Shown piece after piece: positions 1 to 8,449 of a DNA stretch of 64,000 nucleotides. The stretch's first letter is position 1. The number at the start of each line of letters is the position of its first letter. A program made the translations under genes and the position numbers. Origin of the DNA: Maribellus comscasis (lineage in GTDB: Bacteria > Bacteroidota > Bacteroidia > Bacteroidales > Prolixibacteraceae); assembly GCF_009762775.1 (NCBI RefSeq), contig NZ_CP046401.1:4674001-4738000 (forward strand), given 5' to 3'. A model generated the notes under the pieces. That model did no database searches and was not told the DNA's origin. It saw nothing but the letters and a program-made list of their open reading frames with translations.

Positions 1-43
1 TAGAAAATTAACTTTATTTTTTTTTATCCATTCCATTATTCTG

Positions 44-1609
44 TTATTCATGAATTCCTTTGTCTTCGGAAATATTTTTGTTTTCCGTATTTAAAATCTT
101 TAGGTCGTATGTCTCACTGTCAGATTTAGCATGAATCCCGGCATTGTTGGCAGCTTTAGCAAAATTTCGCGGTGTGAAATCTATTTTATCACTAACTAAT
201 TCAGGAATATTAAATGACTCCAGTAATTTCTTATAGAAAGTTGGGTCTTTCTGAGGCAAAACAAATGGCTTCCCCGTTTTTCCCTCCGAGCTATGGTGGG
301 TAAAAAATGGTCTGGCACTTCTCCCATCCATTCTTTTGCTGCTGAAAACAATCCACTTACTGTTTGATGACCATGTATGATAGCTCTCTGTTTCATTGCT
401 GTTAATATCCAACTTTCTTACTTTGTTTGTATTAAGGTCCAAAATGAACAAATCAGCTTCTTTATGCCAAATCGGAAATGTACCATAGTCCTGAAGCGTA
501 AAGACCAAAAAATTTCCATCGGGTGAGATTCGGGGAAAAGAAGCACTTTTATTTATTTCGGACGAATTGAAAACCATCTCGGTATTTCCAAAAGTTTTCG
601 AATCCTTCTGAAACCTTTTTTTAACCAAATTATAGTGAATATTTTTTATGTCGTTGAAATCATGTCCGCTATTAGAATTGTTTTGCTCTGCTCTGCAGAA
701 ATACAAGTATTCTCCATCAGGCGACCACGTTGGGAAAGTCTGTAACGGATTAATGGTATCACTGGTAGTAATATTTATAATTTCATTGGTTTGGGTGTCA
801 TATAAAATGAGCGATGAAATTAAGTCGTAAACCTCAATGTTTTTCGTCATATGTGCATAAAAACTTTGCCTGACTTGGTTCGATGAAAAGGCAACAAATC
901 TGCCATCGGGATGCCATGCAGGATAGCTAGCTCCACTCGGCATTCCCTCAGTTTTAATTTTGGTTTTTATTAATTTGCCATTATCAGAAAAGTATGTTCC
1001 ACCCTTTGAACCGCGAATATGAATAAGAAATTCTTCCGGATTGTTTTTATTAAATGAGTGACAATTCACACAGTTTTTGTCTATAACCTGGTTGTCTACA
1101 ATTGATTGGGTTCGGAAGCTGCTTAGTGAGCGCTGCTCAATTTTTATATTGGACCAATTGTAATACCCTGGATGAATCATCCTGTAAACCAGATAAGAAT
1201 CAATGTTATCTTCTGATATATTAAATGTAAAAGCAAGAAATTCTTGCTTTTCTTTCTTGTCCGTTATACTTGAAACTTCCACAACAAGTTTTTTCCCTTT
1301 GTTTTTATTTAGAAGTTTTTCCCATCTTTTCTGTGGAAATTTTATTAACCCATTTGAGGATTTTATTTTCAGAAGGTCAGTTTTTTCGTTGTCGGAAACG
1401 ACAACCTCAAATGATTTGCCTGATTCTTCAATGTAAAAATTGAGAGGTGCAATATTATAGGGTACGGTAACATCACAGTAATCTGGGAAAATATGTGGAC
1501 GTTGTTCTAGTTCTACGATATGATTTGACGCACTTTTGTGACAGCCTCCAACGATAGTAGACAAAATTAAAATAAACAGAGCCCAGAATAAAACAATTAT
1601 CGATTTCAT
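44..1609 (-). CDS. TolB-like beta-propeller lipoprotein with a c-type heme motif
   Basis: 521 residues. The N-terminus is a lipoprotein signal with the acceptor Cys near residue 23. A beta-rich region follows, then a CVNCH sequence at about residues 180-184, which is the CxxCH attachment motif of c-type hemes. The rest contains at least four PD40/TolB-type blades, recognisable by repeats such as WHPDGRFVAF, WSPDGEYLYF and ISPDGNFLVF. Proteins combining a single CxxCH with a TolB-like propeller occur in Bacteroidota, but I know of no assigned reaction. A periplasmic or outer-membrane-attached redox or binding role is inferred. The next gene, on the same strand, starts about 170 bases upstream and may be unrelated. 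Confidence 0.75.
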   Translation of the reverse strand: MKSIIVLFWALFILILSTIVGGCHKSASNHIVELEQRPHIFPDYCDVTVPYNIAPLNFYIEESGKSFEVVVSDNEKTDLLKIKSSNGLIKFPQKRWEKLLNKNKGKKLVVEVSSITDKKEKQEFLAFTFNISEDNIDSYLVYRMIHPGYYNWSNIKIEQRSLSSFRTQSIVDNQVIDKNCVNCHSFNKNNPEEFLIHIRGSKGGTYFSDNGKLIKTKIKTEGMPSGASYPAWHPDGRFVAFSSNQVRQSFYAHMTKNIEVYDLISSLILYDTQTNEIINITTSDTINPLQTFPTWSPDGEYLYFCRAEQNNSNSGHDFNDIKNIHYNLVKKRFQKDSKTFGNTEMVFNSSEINKSASFPRISPDGNFLVFTLQDYGTFPIWHKEADLFILDLNTNKVRKLDINSNETESYHTWSSNSKWIVFSSKRMDGRSARPFFTHHSSEGKTGKPFVLPQKDPTFYKKLLESFNIPELVSDKIDFTPRNFAKAANNAGIHAKSDSETYDLKILNTENKNISEDKGIHE

Positions 1610-1775
1610 TTTGGTTTTATCGTTCAGTTATTAAAGCAAACTTACTCAAATGCGTTTGTGTTTACTTTGCTTTAAAGTTAGAATTTTTATTTCCAACTGA
1701 ACTACAAGAATTCCTATTACACAACAGGAAATAGTCCCCTAGAATTAAAGAGAGCTGAGAAAATTAAAAACCGGT

Positions 1776-2603
1776 TTAAATCAGAAACAAACGAATCCAC
1801 CCCTGGATTATTTCGCCGGTTTCCGGGTCCAATTGCGAACCAAACATACTATGCGGTATCGAATATACAAGCAACATTACCAATGATGCAATGACTGTAT
1901 AAACCGGACGTTCCTTTTTTCGGTTCATAAAAAAAGCAATAACCCAAAAAATAAAGGCAAACAAAGTTTTATTGTCTGTCAAATCCCACGCAAAAGGAAT
2001 TCCTGCCCAGGCTTCACCAAAAGCATACCATTGAACCCATGGGCCCAGAACCATACCACCGATAAAGAGTGCTATGACAGTTATAGTTGTAAACAATTTA
2101 TATCTCTTATGACGGAATAAGGCCATAATGCCCGCCAGGTTTCCAAGGAACATAGCAAAGAACATAAAGAAAATATGTGGAAATAAAACACTCAGCGGAA
2201 CATCTCCTTTGAATCGGATTACTACAGTTTGAGCATCATTTAACGCGTATTTTTTTCCGTTTTTTTCAAGTATAACAAGATATTCATATTTACCCGCAGG
2301 AGGAAGGTGAGGCAAGTATCCGACAAGATTATCATATTGCCGTTTCATTTCTACTTTTGTCCACGGATCGTTAGTAGGGTATTTTCTGTATTCCAAAATT
2401 CCAGATATATTTTGATCCGGTATGTTAAGTTCTATTTTGCAATCACTTTCCCCTCCATGGCTTCTGATTAAATTAAAATTGTATGCGGTATTTTCGATAT
2501 GGGTTTCTACCTTTTTGTCGTATGTAGGTCCCGTTTTTTTTTGATAGATTATTGCAATTGCGGTTATCAGGAATGCAACAATCAGATATAGAAATGTTTT
2601 CAT
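1776..2603 (-). CDS. Multi-pass membrane protein with a periplasmic beta domain, family not recognised
   Basis: 275 residues. An N-terminal membrane segment (about 3-20) is followed by a soluble beta-rich region (about 40-130) with a GKYEYLVILEKNGKKY stretch that looks like an Ig-like or fibronectin-like strand pattern. Four further hydrophobic segments follow, including IFFMFFAMFLGNLAGIMALF, VIALFIGGMVLGPWVQW, LFAFIFWVIAFFM and VIASLVMLLVYSI. The protein ends shortly after the last one. I do not recognise the family. It resembles conserved Bacteroidota membrane proteins without known function. Its neighbour downstream on the same strand is the heme-motif propeller lipoprotein, so a shared envelope role is possible but unproven. 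Confidence 0.6.
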   Translation of the reverse strand: MKTFLYLIVAFLITAIAIIYQKKTGPTYDKKVETHIENTAYNFNLIRSHGGESDCKIELNIPDQNISGILEYRKYPTNDPWTKVEMKRQYDNLVGYLPHLPPAGKYEYLVILEKNGKKYALNDAQTVVIRFKGDVPLSVLFPHIFFMFFAMFLGNLAGIMALFRHKRYKLFTTITVIALFIGGMVLGPWVQWYAFGEAWAGIPFAWDLTDNKTLFAFIFWVIAFFMNRKKERPVYTVIASLVMLLVYSIPHSMFGSQLDPETGEIIQGWIRLFLI

Positions 2604-3058
2604 ACGAGTTTGTCTTTAGTTATACAAGTATATAAACTTTTTTCAGTAAAAGAGATGAGTAGAGAATCTAAATTGAGTAGTATTTTTTAAAAAAAAGAAG
2701 ACTGATGTCTATTTTTTTGTATATTGTGCCTGATTTTCTACTTATTGTACAGAATACAATAGTTGAGATTTTAGTATTTTTTATATTTGAAGATAAACGA
2801 AAAAGGAGAAACATTTGACCTAGAAAATAGTTTCCCAATTGTATTGAAAATAAACGATTTTTAGCAAAAAGCTAAACGAGATTCATTTTTTGATTCCCTA
2901 AATCAGAAAATTGATTTCATTTTTAATTAATAAACTTTAACTGAATTTAAACTTATCTGCCTATGAGATCAACCTGAGTGCACATTCGTGACATCACAAA
3001 ATCACAAGAACATTTGAATTAATATTCATTCAACTTTAATAACAAGACTTAAAATTTA
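2604..3058. other. AT-rich intergenic region upstream of an eroded susC
   Basis: No open frame is convincing here. A TATATTTG sequence at 2782-2789 fits the Bacteroidota -7 box on the plus strand and may be the old promoter of the susC remnant that begins near 3059. Its -33 partner is poor: a TTG ends about 16 bases upstream. Confidence 0.4.
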
Positions 3059-3384
3059 TGGGAAAGAAATCGTATTAGAGATTTTCTTTTAGCCTTTCTA
3101 TTATTTGATGTTTACATGGCATTTTCTCAGTTAGTCTATGCGCAGCAAAAGATTACCCAGGGTAAAGTAACGGATACTCAAATTTTGCCTTTCCCGGGAG
3201 TTTCTGATGTTGTAAAAGGGAAAACAGCAATAAAACGATAATTATATCCTGAACGTTGTTCCTGCAAATGCAGCCGAACTAGTTTTGTTTTACGTTGGGC
3301 TGTTATTGCCCGGGATTGCAATTGGAAACCAAACAAAGATTGACGTTGCCTTGAAAGAACATGTGCTTGGTACGGTACCTAAAT
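3059..3384 (+). pseudogene. Remnant of a SusC/RagA-like TonB-dependent transporter (N-terminal part)
   Basis: Translating across stops and frameshifts gives the start of a SusC protein. There is a signal-peptide-like stretch ending in VYAQQ, then KITQGKVTDTQILPFPGV and VVKGKTA, which match the carboxypeptidase-regulatory-like domain of SusC proteins. After a stop and frame change comes VPANAAELVLFYVG, then IAIGNQTKIDVALKEHVLG, the usual end of that domain before the plug. The plug and barrel (roughly 900 residues) are missing. The apparent start ATG at 3059 meets a stop after six codons. This is a decayed gene and cannot make a transporter. Confidence 0.75.
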
Positions 3385-3600
3385 GAGAGAAGAGCTTACA
3401 GATGCTGTTCCAAAGGTTTCCCTAAAAGAGATGGAAGTTTCGTCCGCTCCCAATATCTTCCTGCTTCCAAACCAACTTTTTTTATCCGTGGGGAGAAGAC
3501 GTTGATATTGACCGGGATCAATCTGCCGCCAATTATGATATCGGATTGTATCCTTACTCAAATAATTCACCGAGGCTTTGCCTCCGGGTTACCTTATATT

Positions 3601-3660
3601 CTCCCCTGATTTCAGGGGAGATGTCATCGGCCAGATGGCGGATGACAGAGGGGTGAAATA
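3601..3660. repeat. Short REP/MITE-like palindromic element inside the susC/susD remnant
   Basis: A perfect 9-bp inverted repeat with a 2-base loop (3601-3620) is followed at once by a second imperfect hairpin (3622-3647, GTCATC...GATGAC with a GCCA/TGGC inner stem) and an aggggtgaaat tail. The sequence is more GC-rich than its surroundings. It sits between the susC and susD remnants and breaks their coding sense. Two consecutive hairpins of this kind look like a dispersed intergenic palindromic repeat. No second copy was noticed in this window, so the repeat status is inferred. Confidence 0.5.
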
Positions 3661-3986
3661 AAGTTGGCGAAATACTCTTTGGCTCTGCCACAGGGATAGT
3701 TAACTTTAAGGATTTTCTTTATTTTGCCGAAACTAATGAAGCAATGAGAGCTGTTCAGTGGGAGCAACGTTTGTTTGCTGCGGAAGGCTTTCGCTTCTTT
3801 GACCTGCGACGTTGGGATAATCTTTCCAATAAAATTTGAGGTAAAAGTATGGCCGAAATTTTGAATGGTTTTGCTGCTGCTGATTTAAGAGTAAGACCTT
3901 CATTCATGTCGGGAGCTAATTTTAGTGATAAAGATAAATATCAACCTATTCCTCAAGCTCAGCCTGATTTGCAAGCTGGGTTTTAG
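3661..3986 (+). pseudogene. Remnant of a SusD/RagB-like lipoprotein (C-terminal part)
   Basis: The plus-strand translation reads EAMRAVQWEQRLFAAEGFRF, then FDLRRWDN, a stop, and later KYQPIPQAQPDLQAGF followed by a stop at 3984-3986. The paired motifs ...RWERRLE...GHRFFDLRRW and Y.PIPQ.E(D/N) are the C-terminal signature of SusD proteins. One in-frame TGA sits after the RRWDN motif. About 400 N-terminal residues are missing. With the susC remnant just upstream, this marks a former SusC/SusD pair reduced to two end fragments. Confidence 0.75.
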
Positions 3987-4027
3987 TGCAACATTCTGAA
4001 TATCAGCAAAAAGATATAGTTGTGTAA

Positions 4028-4054
4028 AAGAGGGGTAAATTGCCCCTCTTTTTT
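4028..4054 (+). terminator. Rho-independent terminator
   Basis: AAGAGGGG (4028-4035) pairs with CCCCTCTT (4043-4050) around a 7-base loop and runs into a T tract. It lies just after the susD remnant, so it is probably the surviving terminator of the lost susCD operon. It also insulates the next gene. Confidence 0.8.
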
Positions 4055-4138
4055 GTAACCCCAAAACTTTAAACCACAGATACTGGTTTCTGAATACAAT
4101 TTTACTTCCAAGACTGTTTTATTTTAACCTTCTTTTTT

Positions 4139-4146
4139 TATCTTTG
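4139..4146 (+). promoter_or_regulatory. Candidate Bacteroidota -7 promoter box for the DUF6807 gene
   Basis: TATCTTTG fits TAnnTTTG exactly and lies 26 bases before the start codon at 4173. No clean TTTG was found at the -33 position, so support is moderate. Confidence 0.4.
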
Positions 4147-4172
4147 ATTAGTTCCAACTAAATTTAAAGAAT

Positions 4173-5204
4173 ATGAAAAAGTTGTTTTTACTCGTAACTC
4201 TCTTTGTTTTTATTGTTTCTGGTATGTCAGCGCAACCCAAAATTCAATTTGTAGAAAAACCTGCAGAAAAAAAAGTCGATGTATTAATTGATAATGAGTT
4301 GTTTACATCGTATATCTACCCGGATAATATTAAAAAACCAGTGTTGTGGCCTGTAGTCACTGCAGAGGGAAATGAGATTACCCGGCAATTTCCGCTAAAA
4401 AATAAACAGGGAGAACGTGTGGATCATCCCCATCATGTGGGAATTTGGTTAAACTATGGCGATGTTAACGGATTGGATTTTTGGAATAATTCCGAGGCAA
4501 TACCAGCAGAAAGGGCTGATAGTTATGGTACGATATATCACAATAAAGTTGTTTCGGCAAAGAGCGGAAACAAAAATGGAATTTTGAAAACCACAGCTGA
4601 ATGGAAAAATAATGCTGGTGAAAAGCTTTTAGATGACAACACCGAATTTTCTTTTTCTACGGAAGGGAAAACCAGAATAATAGATCGGGAGACTACATTA
4701 AAAGCAGTAAACGGTAAAGTTGAAATTAACGATAACAAAGAGGGAATGTTCGCCATTCGTGTAACCCGGGATTTGGAATTACCTTCGACAGGCAAGGTAA
4801 AACTCGTTGATTCGCATGGAGTAGTTACTGAGGTTGAAGCTTCTGACGACGATATTGCAAATGGAAATTATTTAAGTAGTGAAGGAATAGAGGGTGGTGA
4901 TGTTTGGGCAACACGTGCCAAATGGATGAAATTATACGGAGAAGTTAACGGAGAGAAAGTGGCGGTAGTTATTTTTGATCATCCCGATAATCCAGGATAC
5001 CCAACATATTGGCATGCGCGCGGATACGGATTATTTGCGGCAAACACATTAGGACAGAAAATATTTTCAGAAGGTAAAGAAGAGATGAATTTCTCAATTG
5101 ATGAGGGAAAAACAGCGACTTTTAAATATCGTTTGGCGGTATTTTCAGGAGATCCTTCGGTGGCAGAAATTAATAAAATGGCCAAAGATTTTGAGAAGAA
5201 ATAA
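4173..5204 (+). CDS. Secreted PmoA-like protein (DUF6807)
   Basis: 343 residues with a cleavable signal peptide (about 1-20, ending SMSAQ-like). The body carries the DUF6807 signature, including DHPHHVGIWLNYGDVNGLDF (about residues 89-108) and a later PGYPTYWHARGYGLFAANT segment. The family is often labelled methane oxygenase PmoA in databases, but that name comes from a weak historical match. There is no evidence of methane oxidation. These proteins are common in Bacteroidota and Planctomycetota, often near sugar catabolism genes, and probably have a beta-sandwich fold. It appears monocistronic: a terminator lies upstream, and an unrelated membrane protein gene follows after about 80 bases. 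Confidence 0.8.
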   Translation: MKKLFLLVTLFVFIVSGMSAQPKIQFVEKPAEKKVDVLIDNELFTSYIYPDNIKKPVLWPVVTAEGNEITRQFPLKNKQGERVDHPHHVGIWLNYGDVNGLDFWNNSEAIPAERADSYGTIYHNKVVSAKSGNKNGILKTTAEWKNNAGEKLLDDNTEFSFSTEGKTRIIDRETTLKAVNGKVEINDNKEGMFAIRVTRDLELPSTGKVKLVDSHGVVTEVEASDDDIANGNYLSSEGIEGGDVWATRAKWMKLYGEVNGEKVAVVIFDHPDNPGYPTYWHARGYGLFAANTLGQKIFSEGKEEMNFSIDEGKTATFKYRLAVFSGDPSVAEINKMAKDFEKK

Positions 5205-5283
5205 CAAAGCCTTTGTTTTTTAGTCCCCCATTTCTTATGAAAAATACATTTGTCTTTCTACATTTGAGGTTTTACATGCAGGA

Positions 5284-6516
5284 ATGGCTTTGAATTATAT
5301 CTGGATATTTTTTTTTCTTGTTGCTTTTGTCATAGGCCTGGCAAAACTGATATTTTTGGGAGACACTCAGGTTTTCCCTGAAATGATGAATGCCACATTT
5401 GATATGGCAAAAACCGGGTTTGAGATCTCTTTGGGATTAACGGGTGTGCTTACCCTTTGGATGGGAATAATGAAAATAGGAGAGAAAGGGGGAATTGTAA
5501 AAGTTTTTTCAAAATTTATCGGCCCTTTTTTTTACAAGCTTTTTCCTGAACTGGGAAAATCCCATCCCGCACACGGCTCCATTATGCTTAACATAGCCGC
5601 TAATATGCTCAATCTCGATAATGCTGCAACACCAATGGGATTAAAAGCAATGCAGGAAATGCAGGAAACCAATCCGAATAAAAAAACGGCATCCAATGCA
5701 CAAATTATGTTTTTGGTATTGAATACCTCCGGATTGACACTCTTACCCATCAGTATTATGGTTTACCGTGCGCAATTAGGAGCGGTTAATCCATCCGATA
5801 TTTTTATACCTATTTTATTGGCAACTTATTTTTCTACAATTGCCGGGTTGATTTCAGTTGCCATTTACCAGAAAATTAATTTGCTTGACAGAGTAGTATT
5901 GAGCTACCTTGGTGCCTTAACCGTTTTTATTGTCGGTATAATCTGGTATTTCTCCACGCTTGATAAAGATTCAATTACACGAATATCAACTGTGGCAAGT
6001 AATCTTATTTTGTTTTCTGTAATTGTGGCTTTTATTTTAATGGCAATTTTTAGAAAAGTTAATGTTTATGAGGCGTTTATCGAAGGTGCCAAAGATGGCT
6101 TTAAAACGGCTGTTAAGATTATTCCGTATCTGGTTGCTATTTTGGTTGCCATCGGCGTTTTTCGTGCGTCGGGGGCGATGGACTGGTTTGTTTCAGGCTT
6201 TTCCTGGGCCTTTGAGCAAGCGGGGATCAATACCGATTTTATACCAGCTTTGCCAACAGCACTTATGAAACCACTGAGTGGAAGTGGTGCCCGTGGAATG
6301 ATGGTGGATGCCATGTCGACCTATGGTGCAGACTCGTTTGTTGGCAGAGTAGCAAGCACTGTTCAGGGAGCTACCGACACAACATTTTATATTCTGGCAG
6401 TTTATTTTGGGTCAGTGGGAATTAAGAATACGCGTTACGCCGTTGTTTGTGGTTTAGTCGCCGATTTTGTCGGGATTATTGCATCTGTTTTTATGGCTTA
6501 CCTGTTCTTTTATTAG
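5284..6516 (+). CDS. Nucleoside-recognition (Gate) domain membrane protein, SpmA/SpmB fusion type
   Basis: 410 residues, many hydrophobic segments. The N-terminal half matches spore maturation protein A (motifs MLNIAANMLNLDNAATPMG and LMGIMKIGEKGG-like). The C-terminal half matches spore maturation protein B, with PLSGSGARGMMVDAM, STVQGATDTTFYILAVYFG and a KNTRYAV tail. Bacteroidota do not sporulate. In them the two halves are usually one polypeptide, presumed to be an inner-membrane transporter or channel of unknown substrate. The length fits the fused family. The convergent gene on the other strand begins only 45 bases after the stop. Confidence 0.85.
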   Translation: MALNYIWIFFFLVAFVIGLAKLIFLGDTQVFPEMMNATFDMAKTGFEISLGLTGVLTLWMGIMKIGEKGGIVKVFSKFIGPFFYKLFPELGKSHPAHGSIMLNIAANMLNLDNAATPMGLKAMQEMQETNPNKKTASNAQIMFLVLNTSGLTLLPISIMVYRAQLGAVNPSDIFIPILLATYFSTIAGLISVAIYQKINLLDRVVLSYLGALTVFIVGIIWYFSTLDKDSITRISTVASNLILFSVIVAFILMAIFRKVNVYEAFIEGAKDGFKTAVKIIPYLVAILVAIGVFRASGAMDWFVSGFSWAFEQAGINTDFIPALPTALMKPLSGSGARGMMVDAMSTYGADSFVGRVASTVQGATDTTFYILAVYFGSVGIKNTRYAVVCGLVADFVGIIASVFMAYLFFY

Positions 6517-6560
6517 GGCTTCTCAGGTAAATTTCGATTCAATTCCGCAAACGAATATTT

Positions 6561-6974
6561 CTAAATGTCAACAGAATCATAAACCACAACCTTTTCCCAT
6601 AAATCAGAATTTTCTTCAATAAACTTTAAATGCAGCGGGTGTGTTTGGTAAACAAGTTGGTCTTCCAAAGTGTCAAACATTACCAAATAAGAATAGGTAT
6701 AGGAATTGTCAACAACTCCCCGTTCTTCAGTAGCAGCCGGAATTCCAATATGGCTTACAGTAATAGTTTCTACTTTGAGTAACTTTTCCAGAGCACTTTC
6801 AAATTGTTGACGATGCGCCTGATTATCGGGCTCCTTTAACCAGAAAAAAACATGATGTAATAAAGCGCTGCTAATTTTAACTTCGCCTGCTCCTGCTTTT
6901 TTTGATATACCTGAAATACCTGCCAATGCTAGTGCTGCTGTTCCTCTTTTGATAAATGACCTTCTGTTTTTCAT
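6561..6974 (-). CDS. Tat-exported Dabb-family (stress-responsive A/B barrel) protein
   Basis: 137 residues. The N-terminus has a twin-arginine-type signal (NRRSFIKRG followed by an Ala-rich hydrophobic stretch ending AGAG). The mature part begins LLHHVFFWLKEP and continues through HIGIPA, YSYLVMFDTLEDQLVYQTHP and VYDSVDI, the standard dimeric alpha-beta barrel (Dabb) pattern, at about the usual 100-residue length. The biochemical role of secreted Dabb proteins is unknown. It ends 5 bases from the upstream DinB gene and is probably cotranscribed with it and kdsA. Confidence 0.85.
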   Translation of the reverse strand: MKNRRSFIKRGTAALALAGISGISKKAGAGEVKISSALLHHVFFWLKEPDNQAHRQQFESALEKLLKVETITVSHIGIPAATEERGVVDNSYTYSYLVMFDTLEDQLVYQTHPLHLKFIEENSDLWEKVVVYDSVDI

Positions 6975-6978
6975 CGAT

Positions 6979-7461
6979 TTATATTTTTAGTAATTTTTCA
7001 ATTTCAGAAATATGTAGTTTAAAATGCCGCGGAAAATCTTCAACCATTTTTTTTAACGATACCTTTTCATATTTATCCGCCATCCACTCGTTATCCAGTT
7101 TAGCGGGGTTGATATTTTTGATGACATGTGTAAGATGCAAATGGATATATTTCCACAATGCAATCATATTTTCCCAGTTTTCGTTTTCATAGTTTTGTAT
7201 GGCAATCCAACGGTCATTATTTCCATAGGTCGCATAATTGGGGAATTCCAGTGGCGATTCGCTGTATTGTAAATGAATAATCCTGTGCGTGTTGTTCGAT
7301 GCAGAATCAATCATGTGCCCAACAATATGTTTTATTGTTCGGTTTTGAATATTTTTTAGAATTCCAATTTGGTTTTCAGAAAGATTTTTAAACTTTCCCT
7401 CCCATTCAAAAACCAACGCTTCCAGTTCATCTGCCAGGTATTGAAATTGATTCATAACCAT
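6979..7461 (-). CDS. DinB-family protein
   Basis: 160 residues, the normal size for the DinB/YfiT four-helix-bundle superfamily. Typical features are HIVGHMIDSASNNTHRI in the second helix, HLTHVIKNINP in the third, and HISEIEKL near the C-terminus; these supply the three histidines of the usual metal site. Members include bacillithiol transferases and other metal-dependent thiol transferases, but the substrate cannot be told here. It lies 9 bases from the end of kdsA and 4 bases before the Dabb gene, so a three-gene operon read from kdsA is likely. Confidence 0.8.
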   Translation of the reverse strand: MVMNQFQYLADELEALVFEWEGKFKNLSENQIGILKNIQNRTIKHIVGHMIDSASNNTHRIIHLQYSESPLEFPNYATYGNNDRWIAIQNYENENWENMIALWKYIHLHLTHVIKNINPAKLDNEWMADKYEKVSLKKMVEDFPRHFKLHISEIEKLLKI

Positions 7462-7470
7462 AAAATATTG

Positions 7471-8292
7471 TTATTTAAAGTTGCCAACAACTTTTTTTAT
7501 TGCCGCTAGTTTTTTTAAAAGAGGTTCAAGTAAATCGAGTTGTAGCATGTTTGCTCCATCCGATTTTGCCTTTTGAGGCTCAGGGTGCGTTTCAATAAAA
7601 ATGCCGTCGACTCCAACTGCAATTCCTGCGCGGGCAATGGTTTCAATCAATTCCGGTTTCCCCCCCGTAACTCCGCTGGCCTGGTTCGGTTGTTGTAACG
7701 AGTGGGTAATATCCAAAACTACCGGTACATCCATCGCCTGCATAACCGGAACTCCCCGGTAATCGACTACCAAATCCTGGTATCCGAAAGTAGTTCCCCT
7801 TTCAGTAAGAATTATTTTATTACTTCCACTTTCGCGTACTTTGTTTACCGCAAATTGCATTGCTTCAGCCGATAAAAACTGCCCTTTTTTTATATTTACA
7901 GTTTTACCGGTTTTGGCAGCTGCGACCAGAATATCGGTCTGCCGACATAAAAATGCGGGAATCTGTAAAACATCAACAAATTCAGCAGCCATTGCGGCTT
8001 CTTCGGAAGAATGAATGTCAGTTACCGTAGGTATATCATAATTTTTTCCCACTTTTTGTAGAATTTTCAGCGCTTTTTTATCACCTATCCCGGTAAACGA
8101 ATCGAGCCGCGAGCGGTTGGCTTTTCGGTACGAGCCTTTAAAAATATAAGGAATTCCCAGTCTGTTGGTAATTTCTACAATAGTTCCCGCAATTTCCAAA
8201 GCCATTTCTTCGCTTTCAATGGCACATGGCCCTGCCATTAGGAAAAAAGAATCTTTGCCGGCGTGCTTTAGTTTGTCAATATGAAAATTCAT
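7471..8292 (-). CDS. kdsA: 3-deoxy-8-phosphooctulonate synthase (KDO-8-P synthase)
   Basis: 273 residues, normal length. It condenses phosphoenolpyruvate with arabinose-5-phosphate to KDO-8-P for the lipopolysaccharide core. Motifs include FLMAGPCAIESEEMA at the N-terminus, FKGSYRKANRSRLDSFTG for phosphate and substrate binding, DVLQIPAFLCRQTD, and IETHPEPQKAKSDGANML near the C-terminus. The Cys in AGPC is the residue that ligates metal in the metal-dependent class (Aquifex type); the metal-free class has Asn there. So a metal-dependent enzyme is expected. It is the first gene of a likely minus-strand operon with dinB-like and Dabb genes. Confidence 0.93.
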   Translation of the reverse strand: MNFHIDKLKHAGKDSFFLMAGPCAIESEEMALEIAGTIVEITNRLGIPYIFKGSYRKANRSRLDSFTGIGDKKALKILQKVGKNYDIPTVTDIHSSEEAAMAAEFVDVLQIPAFLCRQTDILVAAAKTGKTVNIKKGQFLSAEAMQFAVNKVRESGSNKIILTERGTTFGYQDLVVDYRGVPVMQAMDVPVVLDITHSLQQPNQASGVTGGKPELIETIARAGIAVGVDGIFIETHPEPQKAKSDGANMLQLDLLEPLLKKLAAIKKVVGNFK

Positions 8293-8449
8293 AGTACTTT
8301 TCTTTCATGCAAATTTAGAAAGTAAAACTGAAGTTTCAGGGAATTTAACTCCTGCTTATCAATAAAAAAATGGTGCATTTGCATTTTTTTTTAGTTTTGG
8401 AGTGGTACAAAATTAAAGGTGTGGTATTTCACAAGTGTAAACCTAACTA

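Noticed and set aside
4173..5204. Methane monooxygenase subunit (PmoA)
   Set aside because: The database name for DUF6807 proteins is misleading: the sequence is a secreted soluble protein without the membrane segments of PmoA.
5284..6516. Evidence of sporulation
   Set aside because: SpmA/SpmB-like Gate proteins are widespread in non-spore-formers, and no other sporulation gene is present.
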